Assembly (NCBI RefSeq): GCF_900156545.1 | Contig: NZ_FTNW01000002.1 | Span: forward strand, 186,001 to 250,000 | Length of the DNA: 64,000 bases | Reading direction: 5' to 3' | DNA from: Aquipseudomonas alcaligenes | GTDB taxonomy: Bacteria > Pseudomonadota > Gammaproteobacteria > Pseudomonadales > Pseudomonadaceae | Shown here: one piece after another, positions 29,401 through 34,840 of the stretch | How positions within the stretch are numbered: position 1 is the stretch's first letter | Layout: every line of letters starts with the position of its first letter | Made by a program: the position numbers and the translations under genes | Notes under the pieces: generated by a model | What the model saw: only the letters and a program-made list of their open reading frames with translations | What the model was told of the DNA's origin: nothing | Database searches by the model: none

Positions 29401-30140
29401 GACTGGACCCGGTCGAGGCACGCCGCCAGGCCGGTTGGCGCATCTTTGGCGCCAAGCCGGGCGCCTACGGCGCCGGCATCCAGAACGCGGTGGAAGAACG
29501 TCTGTGGCAGACCCGTGCAGACCTCGCCGAGGTCTACCTGAACTGGGGCGGCTACGCCTACGGCCAGGGCGCCGAGGGCCTGCCGGCCCGCGCGCAGTTC
29601 GCCGAACGCCTGCAGCAGCTGCAGGCGGTGCTGCACAACCAGGACAACCGCGAGCACGACATCCTCGATTCCAACGACTACTACCAGTTCCAGGGCGGCA
29701 TGCTGGCGGCGGTCGAGACCCTGCGCGGCGGCAAGGCCGCCAGCTACTTCGGCGACAGCAGCCAACCGGACAACCCGCGCATCCGCACCCTCAAGGAAGA
29801 ACTGAACCGGGTGGTGCGCGCCCGCGCAGTGAACCCCAAGTGGATCGCCGGAATGAAACGCCACGGCTACAAGGGCGCTTTCGAGCTGGCCGCCACGGTC
29901 GACTACCTGTTCGGCTTCGACGCCACCAGCGAGCTGGTCGACGACCACCAGTACGCCCTGCTGGCCGATGCCTACCTGCTCGATCGCGAGACCCGCGACT
30001 TTATCCAGCAGCACAACCCCGGCGCGTTGCAGGACATGCTCGAACGCCTGCTGGAGGCCCAGCAGCGCGGCCTCTGGCAGCAGCCCGGCGAGTACCGGAC
30101 GGCGCTGGAAAACCTGCTGCTGGATGCGGAGGAGTCATGA
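26406..30140 (+). CDS. cobN: Aerobic cobaltochelatase large subunit
   Basis: CobN, 1244 aa, the large subunit that inserts Co(II) into hydrogenobyrinic acid a,c-diamide with ATP. The chain aligns with the CobN/magnesium chelatase H family from end to end: V-I-L-I-S-V-H-G-G-V-S-Y-W near the N-terminus, the G-K-H-G-N-L-E-W-L-P-G-K motif at about residue 545, and the late N-D-Y-Y-Q-F-Q-G-G-M and N-P-K-W-I-A-G-M-K-R-H-G-Y-K-G motifs. CobS/CobT partners are not in the window; ChlI- and VWA-type subunits encoded 2 kb downstream probably replace them. Confidence 0.97.
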   Translation: MHLLRAQAGVTLPADSIADLGQTPAELVILCTGDSHLSLLAEVARELPADFPSLRLASPAQLPNHASVDFYVEQVLRHAKVILISVHGGVSYWRYGIERVVELGRLGATIILVPGDDRADPELSELSNVPSEDSQRLWQYLRQGGADNARHLLHCIASRWLDRDYPWSEPRALPRTLIHHPRHAEATLDHWRAAWQPGRPVAALLFYRAQVQAGNTAFVDTFCQRLQAQGLNPLPIAVASLKEAECLTQVETWLDETNAAVILNTTGFAQSNPDAPQERPFRRDVPVLQALCALDSEEQWQASTQGLGPRDLAMHIALPELDGRLITRPITFKGVAARSERSQSDVVRYRPHLPGMDFVAELARRWTRLAAKANADKRIALILANYPTRDGRIGNGVGLDTPAATLNILRALQQKGYPVANLPSDGTALIHQLLGGVTNDLDNVDLRPCAQSLALDDYQRWFADLPEANQRAVLERWGPPEQDPMYRAGRLMIAGLRFGLTFVGIQPARGYQLDAAAVYHDPDLVPPHGYLAFYCWLRTAFASDALIHVGKHGNLEWLPGKSVGLSEACWPSAILGPLPNLYPFIVNDPGEGAQAKRRTQAVILDHLMPPLTRAESYGPLRDLERLADEYYEASQLDPRRAVELRSEIQRKVREASLDRELGLQLNDDPDSWLPQLDAYLCDLKESQIRDGLHCFGESPSGRLRRDTLLSLVRIPRGDGHGQHASLLRSLAQDLTLDFDPLGGEPAEPWNGPRPDCLLPLSVEPWRSRGDTRERLELLALQLIEQPDSPAPGPASAAVLNELRGHIAPLLDSCGTAEMNGLLAALQGRFVPPGPSGAPSRGRLDVLPTGRNFYSVDVRHLPTPTAWRIGVQSAERLLERHLQDEGEHLQRLGLSVWGTATMRTGGDDIAQALALLGVRPVWQPGSQRVERIEVLPLEQLGRPRVDVTLRVSGFFRDAFANLIRLFDQAVQAVAELDEPEEMNPLAARVWQETLAHQDQGLDPVEARRQAGWRIFGAKPGAYGAGIQNAVEERLWQTRADLAEVYLNWGGYAYGQGAEGLPARAQFAERLQQLQAVLHNQDNREHDILDSNDYYQFQGGMLAAVETLRGGKAASYFGDSSQPDNPRIRTLKEELNRVVRARAVNPKWIAGMKRHGYKGAFELAATVDYLFGFDATSELVDDHQYALLADAYLLDRETRDFIQQHNPGALQDMLERLLEAQQRGLWQQPGEYRTALENLLLDAEES

Positions 30141-30154
30141 GCCTTACAGCCTGC

Positions 30155-30205
30155 AGCCCGGATGCAATCCGGGATTGCGCGCCCCGGATTGCATCCGGGC
30201 TACCC
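30155..30205. repeat. Palindrome of the G-G-A-T-G-C-A-A-T-C-C family after cobN
   Basis: Arms read A-G-C-C-C-G-G-A-T-G-C-A-A-T-C-C-G-G-G and its complement. It starts 15 bases after the cobN stop. Two further copies lie at 53875-53935 and 61477-61537. Confidence 0.88.
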
Positions 30206-30230
30206 AGCTCCCATGTGCGGATCCCGACTA

Positions 30231-30413
30231 GCCCCTCTCCCCTCGGGAGAGGGGTTGGGGTGAGGGAGAACCGAGCAGCGCATAGCCTCCCTCACCCCCG
30301 GCCCCTCTCCCAGAGGGAGAGGGGTGTCGTCACACCGAGCCAGCGCGGGTTCCACCCGCCCTACTCGCCCCTTCTCCCTCTCCCATTTATGGGAGAGGGT
30401 CGGGGAGAGGGCG
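30231..30413. repeat. Cluster of three REP-type palindromes
   Basis: Three copies of the C-T-C-T-C-C-C / G-G-G-A-G-A-G family at about 30231-30267, 30289-30325 and 30370-30413, between the convergent cobN and DAHP synthase genes. The spacing is irregular and there are no unique spacers of constant size, so this is not a CRISPR array. Confidence 0.88.
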
Positions 30414-30418
30414 CTCTT

Positions 30419-31492
30419 TCAACACCCGCCACGCAGCCGCTCGGCCGCCTCGCGCAGCATCGCCTCGGTGCCGCTCCAACCCAGGCAGCCGTCGGTGATC
30501 GACACGCCGTAGCGCAGTTCGGCGGACAGTGCCTGGCAGCCGTCGAACAGGTGGCTCTCCAGCATCACCCCGCGCAGGCTGGCGTCGCCGGCCAGGCGCT
30601 GGTCGAGCACGTCGCGCAGCACCACCGGCTGGCGCAGCGGGTCCTTGCCACTGTTGGCGTGGCTGCAGTCGACCATGATGCGCGCGGCGATGCCCTGCTT
30701 CTCCAGGCTGGCCCGCGCCACGGCCACGCTGGCCGCATCATGGTTCGGCCCGCTGTGGCCGCCGCGCAGCACCAGGTGGGTGTCCGGGTTGCCGGCAGTC
30801 TCGACCAGCGCCGAGCGGCCCAGGTCGTCCACACCGAAATGCTGGTGCGGGTGCGCCGCCGAACGCATGGCGTCGCAAGCGATGGACAGGCTGCCATCGG
30901 TACCGTTCTTGAAGCCCACCGGCAGATCCAGGCCGCTAACCAGCTCGCGGTGCACTTGCGACTCGCTGGTGCGCGCGCCAATGGCGGCCCAGCCCAGCAG
31001 GTCGTCGAAATAGCCGGCCACCAGCGGCTGCAGCAGCTCGGTGGCTACCGGCAGGCCACGATCGAGCATGGCCAGCATCAGCCGGCGCGACAGTTCCAGG
31101 CCGCTGGCCATGTCGCCGCTGCCATCCAGCTGCGGGTCGTACACCAGGCCCTTCCAGCCGATGGTGGTGCGCGGCTTCTCGACGTAGGCGCGCATCACCA
31201 GCAGCAGCTGGTCGCTCACCTCGGGAGCCAGTGCGGCCAGGCGATCGGCGTATTCGAGGGCGGACATCGGATCGTGCAGGGAACAGGGGCCGACGACGAC
31301 CAGCAGGCGCGGGTCGGAGCCGTCGAGCACAGCGCGGATGGCCTCGCGCTGGGTGTGAACCTGGCTGGCGAGAGCGGCGGCCAGCGGCAGGCGCTGACGC
31401 AGATCGGTGGGGCTCGGCAGCGGCGTGGCGCGGCGGCGAGTGGTGGATGGCGGCACGGCGGGTGCGCGCAGAGCAGTAACGGAAGCATTCAT
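30419..31492 (-). CDS. 3-deoxy-7-phosphoheptulonate synthase (DAHP synthase, class I)
   Basis: AroF/G/H-type DAHP synthase of 357 aa, which condenses phosphoenolpyruvate and erythrose 4-phosphate as the first step of the shikimate pathway. Motifs: V-V-G-P-C-S-L-H-D (metal Cys), K-P-R-T-T-I-G-W-K-G-L, E-L-L-Q-P, W-A-A-I-G-A-R-T-S-E-S-Q, and I-M-V-D-C-S-H-A-N-S-G-K. The start at 31492 has GAGGA upstream. The gene is antisense to its cob neighbours. Its 540-base leader carries two aromatic-rich small ORFs, a terminator and a hairpin (see separate entries), pointing to control by aromatic amino acid supply. I cannot tell the feedback type (Tyr, Phe or Trp). Confidence 0.95.
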   Translation of the reverse strand: MNASVTALRAPAVPPSTTRRRATPLPSPTDLRQRLPLAAALASQVHTQREAIRAVLDGSDPRLLVVVGPCSLHDPMSALEYADRLAALAPEVSDQLLLVMRAYVEKPRTTIGWKGLVYDPQLDGSGDMASGLELSRRLMLAMLDRGLPVATELLQPLVAGYFDDLLGWAAIGARTSESQVHRELVSGLDLPVGFKNGTDGSLSIACDAMRSAAHPHQHFGVDDLGRSALVETAGNPDTHLVLRGGHSGPNHDAASVAVARASLEKQGIAARIMVDCSHANSGKDPLRQPVVLRDVLDQRLAGDASLRGVMLESHLFDGCQALSAELRYGVSITDGCLGWSGTEAMLREAAERLRGGC

Positions 31493-31510
31493 GGCGGTGG
31501 TCCTCGCCCG

Positions 31511-31529
31511 GCGTGGCCTCATGCCACGC
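31511..31529 (-). promoter_or_regulatory. Hairpin just before the DAHP synthase ribosome binding site
   Basis: A perfect 7-bp stem (31523-31529 with 31511-31517 on the minus strand, loop ATGAG) sits 4 bases upstream of the GAGGA site and 9 bases after the second leader stop codon. Its 5' arm can alternatively pair with bases 31570-31576 inside the second leader ORF (7 pairs, one G-U). The two foldings exclude each other, as in attenuators. No T-run follows, so an effect on translation or Rho access is more likely than intrinsic termination. Confidence 0.5.
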
Positions 31530-31537
31530 GCGGCGCG

Positions 31538-31639
31538 CTATCTGGGTGTTCGACTGGATTCTCGGAGGTGCGCGGCAGCGCTGCTAAATCGCCAGGCGTA
31601 AGTGCGGTAAGAACGGTAATAGGCGGTGTAAGCGGTCAT
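31538..31639 (-). CDS. Second aromatic-rich leader peptide, 33 aa
   Basis: A 33-codon ORF with AGAGGA 8 bases before its ATG. The N-terminal half is M-T-A-Y-T-A-Y-Y-R-S-Y-R-T-Y-A-W-R-F: five Tyr, one Trp and one Phe between residues 4 and 18 (31586-31630). The second half is ordinary. The stop codon lies 45 bases before the DAHP synthase ATG. Position, size and composition fit a leader peptide whose translation senses charged tRNA-Tyr. It is too regular to be chance in a GC-rich region where Tyr codons are scarce, but expression is not shown. Confidence 0.65.
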   Translation of the reverse strand: MTAYTAYYRSYRTYAWRFSSAAAHLRESSRTPR

Positions 31640-31675
31640 GTTTCGATCCTCTGTGCTCTCACCTGCGCTGAATGG

Positions 31676-31775
31676 CTGCGCGTCGGCCAGGCTGCGTTGG
31701 CGTTGGTTCGGAATGCTCATGTACCACTCGTACACTGCGCTTCCTCACCGGCCGCCTTGCCTGGCTCTAGCTCGC
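31676..31775 (-). repeat. Structured dispersed repeat, copy A (DAHP synthase leader)
   Basis: About 100 bases that align with copy B at 48024-48124, same orientation relative to the downstream minus-strand gene. Conserved blocks are G-A-A-T-G-C-T-C-A-T, C-G-C-T-T-C-C-T-C-A and C-T-C-T-A-G-C-T-C-G-C as read on the plus strand. Outer stem: 31686-31692 with 31759-31765. Inner hairpin: 31720-31724 with 31730-31734. Both stems differ in sequence from copy B but stay paired. Confidence 0.75.
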
Positions 31776-31824
31776 TCATCCAGCGACAGGCGCTGGTTGT
31801 TGGCCTTGTGGGCCGGAAAAACAA

Positions 31825-31854
31825 AAACCCCGGTCGGGTGGCCGACCGGGGTTT
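31825..31854 (-). terminator. Strong intrinsic terminator (attenuator) after first leader peptide
   Basis: On the minus strand a perfect 13-bp stem (31842-31854 with 31825-31837) is followed by a T-run broken by one G (T5-G-T5). It lies 49 bases after the stop of the first leader ORF and 330 bases before the DAHP synthase start. No longer gene precedes it on this strand, so its only evident job is to end transcripts of the leader. Confidence 0.88.
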
Positions 31855-31903
31855 CGTGAAACTGGCTGGTGGCGACCCTTTGCTCTGGGGCGCCTGTGGG
31901 GTA

Positions 31904-32032
31904 TCAGGCGCGCCGCTGGCTAAACCAATACCCATAAAAGAAATAAGCGACGGCCTCGACCTGCGCGCGCACGCCAGCCACGCCGACAGCGGCGGAGCGA
32001 ACGAGGCGGCTCAGGGAAGGACGAGGCGGCAT
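31904..32032 (-). CDS. First aromatic-rich leader peptide, 42 aa
   Basis: A 42-codon ORF with GGAG placed 6 bases before its ATG. It starts M-P-P-R-P-S-L-S-R-L and contains A-Y-F-F-Y-G-Y-W-F at residues 29-37: seven aromatic residues in eight positions (Tyr30, Phe31, Phe32, Tyr33, Tyr35, Trp36, Phe37; 31922-31945). It then ends S-Q-R-R-A-stop. An intrinsic terminator follows 49 bases later, and the DAHP synthase gene lies downstream. This is the layout of ribosome-mediated attenuation as known for pheA, trp and his leaders, with all three aromatic amino acids as candidate signals. Confidence 0.8.
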   Translation of the reverse strand: MPPRPSLSRLVRSAAVGVAGVRAQVEAVAYFFYGYWFSQRRA

Positions 32033-32108
32033 GCTTATCTCCAAAACGATAGCTGCCACGCTAACCGATCCCCCCACTTTTTTTCAACCTTTGATCCAAG
32101 GTAACGCC

Positions 32109-33110
32109 ATGCAGCCCCATTTCCCCCTGGCCGCCATGGTGGCCGCCGACGAGCTCAAGCTGGCACTGTGCCTCGCCGCCATCGACCCGGCCCTGGGCGG
32201 CGTGCTGATCGAAGGCCCGCGCGGCATGGCCAAGTCCACCCTGGCACGCGGCGTGGCCGACCTGCTCGATGGCGGCCGCTTCGTCACCCTGCCGCTGGGC
32301 GCCAGCGAAGAGCGCATCGTCGGCACCCTCGACCTGGATGCCGCGCTCGGCGAAGGCCGCGTGCGCTTCTCTCCCGGCGTGCTGGCCAATGCCCACGGCG
32401 GCGTGCTCTATGTCGACGAGGTCAACCTGCTGCCCGACCATCTGGTGGACCTGCTGCTCGACGTGGCGTCCAGCGGCATCAACCATATTGAGCGCGATGG
32501 CCTGTCGCACAGCCACCCGGCGCGCTTCGTGCTGATCGGCACCATGAACCCCGAAGAAGGCGAACTGCGCCCGCAGCTGCTCGACCGCTTCGGCCTCAAG
32601 GTGCAGCTTGGCGGCACACCCGAACCCGCGCAGCGTGCGGAAATCGTGCGCCGCCGCCTGGCCTTCGACGACACCCCCGAAGCCTTCCTCTCCCAGTGGC
32701 AGCACGAGCAGGACGCCCTGCGCCAACGCTGTATGGATGCCCGCCGGCGTCTGAGCGACATCCCGCTGGACGGCGCCAGCCTGGACGCCATCGCCCAGCG
32801 CTGCTTCGCCGCTGCCGTCGACGGCCTGCGCGCAGACCTGGTGTGGCTGCGCGGCGCCCGCGCCCATGCCGCCTGGCGCGGTGCCAGTCGGATCGAAGCG
32901 CAGGATATCGACGCCCTGGAATCCTTCGTCCTCGCCCATCGCCGTCGCGAACACACGCCGCCCGCCGCGAACCAGCCGCCAGCGCCAAACCAGTCACAGC
33001 AACAGCCAGCGCAACCGGATCAGGGCGAAGGCCAATGGGGTGCGCTACCGCCGCAGGTCGTAGCGGTCGGCGAACGACGCGAGCCACCGGCCTGGCCAAA
33101 AAAGCCCTGA
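32109..33110 (+). CDS. ChlI-type AAA+ ATPase subunit of a metal chelatase
   Basis: Magnesium-chelatase I-like ATPase of 333 aa. Walker A is E-G-P-R-G-M-A-K-S-T at residues 35-44, Walker B is G-V-L-Y-V-D-E-V-N-L-L at about 97-107, and the sensor region has I-G-T-M-N-P-E-E-G-E-L-R-P-Q-L-L-D-R-F. The C-terminus after residue 278 is a Pro/Gln-rich tail. AAGG precedes the ATG at 32109; an in-frame start at 32031 overlaps the divergent leader and has no site. With the VWA protein downstream it probably forms the ATPase module for CobN in place of CobS/CobT. Confidence 0.92.
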   Translation: MQPHFPLAAMVAADELKLALCLAAIDPALGGVLIEGPRGMAKSTLARGVADLLDGGRFVTLPLGASEERIVGTLDLDAALGEGRVRFSPGVLANAHGGVLYVDEVNLLPDHLVDLLLDVASSGINHIERDGLSHSHPARFVLIGTMNPEEGELRPQLLDRFGLKVQLGGTPEPAQRAEIVRRRLAFDDTPEAFLSQWQHEQDALRQRCMDARRRLSDIPLDGASLDAIAQRCFAAAVDGLRADLVWLRGARAHAAWRGASRIEAQDIDALESFVLAHRRREHTPPAANQPPAPNQSQQQPAQPDQGEGQWGALPPQVVAVGERREPPAWPKKP

Positions 33111-33802
33111 GCATCCGCCCGCGCCAGGCCCCAGGCGCGGATGCCCTCCCCCAACCCGGCCAGGCCCAAGGCGGACGCAGCGGCGAACGCGGCAGCGGCA
33201 CGCCCACGCGCATCGACTGGCCAGCGACCCTCGCCCACGGCCGCCCGCGTCGCCGCGCCGACCTGCACTGGCACGCCCGCCGCTTGCGCCCCGGCGAGCT
33301 GTGGCTGGTGATCGTCGATGCCTCGGCCAGCACCCGACGCCATGGCGCCCTAGCCCAGGCCAAGGGCCTGCTCGCCGAACTGTTCGCCAGCGCCTACCGC
33401 CAGCGCGCGCGCCTGGCCGTGCTCGAAGCCGGCGGCGCTCAGCCACGCTGGCTGTGGCAGGGCCAGAAGGCCTCGCCTGAACTGCACGCCTGGCTGCAGC
33501 AGCTTGGCGCCGGTGGCGGCACGCCGATCATCGAAGCGCTGCAACTGGCCACGCCCTGGCTCATCCGCCGACAACGCCACAAACCGGGCGAACAACAGCG
33601 CCTGCTGCTGCTCACCGACGGCCGCCTGCGCGACTGGCCGCGGCTTACTACGCTACCCTGCCCCGGCCTGCTGCTGGACATCGAACGCGCGCCCATCCGC
33701 CTCGGCCGCGCCCGCCAACTAGCCAGCGAGCTGGGCGCCGACTACCACCATATCGACGAACTGGCGCCCGCCTCCAGTGCGCCCACCTGGAACAGACCAT
33801 GA
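33035..33802 (+). CDS. VWA-domain protein, ChlD/CobT-like chelatase subunit, 255 aa
   Basis: Residues 88-200 form a von Willebrand factor A domain with the MIDAS motif D-A-S-A-S at 95-99, a second Asp region, and L-L-L-L-T-D-G-R-L-R-D-W near the C-terminal part. It resembles the integrin-like C-terminal half of ChlD/CobT without their AAA domain. I take the ATG at 33035 (AAGG upstream), which gives a 76-base overlap with the ChlI-type gene in another frame; the frame stays open further upstream, so the start is uncertain. The stop overlaps cobF by 4 bases. Confidence 0.85.
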   Translation: MGCATAAGRSGRRTTRATGLAKKALSIRPRQAPGADALPQPGQAQGGRSGERGSGTPTRIDWPATLAHGRPRRRADLHWHARRLRPGELWLVIVDASASTRRHGALAQAKGLLAELFASAYRQRARLAVLEAGGAQPRWLWQGQKASPELHAWLQQLGAGGGTPIIEALQLATPWLIRRQRHKPGEQQRLLLLTDGRLRDWPRLTTLPCPGLLLDIERAPIRLGRARQLASELGADYHHIDELAPASSAPTWNRP

Positions 33803-34560
33803 AAGAACTGCTGCTGGTCGGCATCGGCGCCGGCGACCCGGACTACATCACCCAACAGGCGATCAAGGCCCTGCGCCGCAGCGACGTGATTTTCCTGATG
33901 GACAAGGGCCCGGCCAAACACAAGCTCAACGCCCTGCGCCGGGAAATCAGCGAACGCTTCCTCGACGGCCATGCCCCACGCTTCGCCGAAGGCCAGCAGC
34001 CGGAACGCGAACGCGACGCCGCCGACTACCGCGCCAGCGTGGACGAGCTGAACCGCGACAAGCAGGCGGTGTTCGAGCAGCTGATCGACGAGCAGATGAG
34101 CGATGGCGAGACGGCCGCCTTCATGGTCTGGGGCGATCCCTCGCTGTACGACAGCAGCATCCGCATCATCGAATCCATCGCCAGCGCGCGCAGCGACCTC
34201 AGCTATGACGTGATCCCCGGCATCACCAGCCTGCAGGCCCTCACCGCCCGCCACCGTGTGCCGCTGAACCAGATCGGCCGCGCCGTGGAAATCACCACCG
34301 GCCGCCTGCTCACCGAGGGCTGGCCGCAGGGCGTGGACAGCGTGGCGGTGATGCTGGATGCCAAGGACACCTACCTGCGTTTCGTTGGGCAGGGGCTGCA
34401 TATCTACTGGGGGGCGTATGTGGGGACGGCGGATGAGATTCTGATTGCCGGACCGCTGGATGTGGTGGCGGAGCGGATTGCCGCGACTCGCGCGCAGGCG
34501 CGGGAGCGCAATGGCTGGATCATGGATAGCTATCTGTTGCGCAAGACAGACAGTGCATGA
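33799..34560 (+). CDS. cobF: Precorrin-6A synthase (deacetylating)
   Basis: CobF, 253 aa, methylates C-1 of precorrin-5 with loss of the acetyl group. The tetrapyrrole methylase fold shows L-V-G-I-G-A-G-D-P-D-Y-I-T at the N-terminus, V-W-G-D-P-S-L-Y-D-S in the middle and I-P-G-I-T-S-L-Q-A-L. The long E-R-F-L-D-G insertion and the Y-W-G-A-Y-V-G-T segment are typical of CobF rather than CobM/CobL. It marks the oxygen-dependent pathway and is last in the ChlI-VWA-cobF unit. Confidence 0.94.
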   Translation: MKELLLVGIGAGDPDYITQQAIKALRRSDVIFLMDKGPAKHKLNALRREISERFLDGHAPRFAEGQQPERERDAADYRASVDELNRDKQAVFEQLIDEQMSDGETAAFMVWGDPSLYDSSIRIIESIASARSDLSYDVIPGITSLQALTARHRVPLNQIGRAVEITTGRLLTEGWPQGVDSVAVMLDAKDTYLRFVGQGLHIYWGAYVGTADEILIAGPLDVVAERIAATRAQARERNGWIMDSYLLRKTDSA

Positions 34561-34748
34561 AGCGGTCGGTGAACAGCTAATAGGCTGTCCACCCTGTGCC
34601 TGATCGAATCCATATCGGGCAGAAACCTCCTCGCGCTATCTGCTTCTTTATCCCAAGCGGCTTTTCCCCTGCGAAGACAGAAGCCATCTGGCCGACAGCA
34701 GTCGCTGCGCCAGCCTTTCGACGCCAGAAAATACTCCTGCACCCCCTA

Positions 34749-34778
34749 TTGACGGTCGCACCCAAAAATAAACTTAAT
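34749..34778 (+). promoter_or_regulatory. Predicted sigma-70 promoter of the sulfatase cluster
   Basis: TTGACG at 34749-34754 matches the -35 consensus in five of six positions. CTTAAT at 34773-34778, 18 bases on, matches the -10 in four of six. The -10 overlaps the left arm of the palindrome described next. The gene starts 62 bases downstream. Confidence 0.5.
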
Positions 34779-34798
34779 GTACAAAATGACATTAAGTT
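34771..34798. promoter_or_regulatory. Palindromic operator candidate over the sulfatase promoter
   Basis: Perfect 10-bp arms A-A-C-T-T-A-A-T-G-T and A-C-A-T-T-A-A-G-T-T with an 8-base spacer. Size and symmetry suit a TetR-type repressor, and a TetR gene lies in the cluster. Overlap with the -10 region would allow repression. Confidence 0.6.
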
Positions 34799-34840
34799 CA
34801 TTTCTAAAAGACCCCATGTGCACTGGCAGGAGCGCGGCTC

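Noticed and set aside
30155..30413. Possible CRISPR array
   Set aside because: The repeats are palindromic REP-type elements of two families with irregular spacing and no unique spacers of constant length; no cas gene is near.
29090..32104. A 1004-codon open frame on the plus strand
   Set aside because: It runs out of frame over the end of cobN, through palindromic repeats and antisense to the DAHP synthase gene. Its composition is Arg/Pro/Gly-rich shadow sequence with no family features.
32696..33034. Upstream extension of the VWA gene frame over the ChlI-type gene
   Set aside because: The frame is open by chance in GC-rich DNA. The translated stretch is low-complexity Arg/Pro/Ala and lies wholly inside the ATPase gene.
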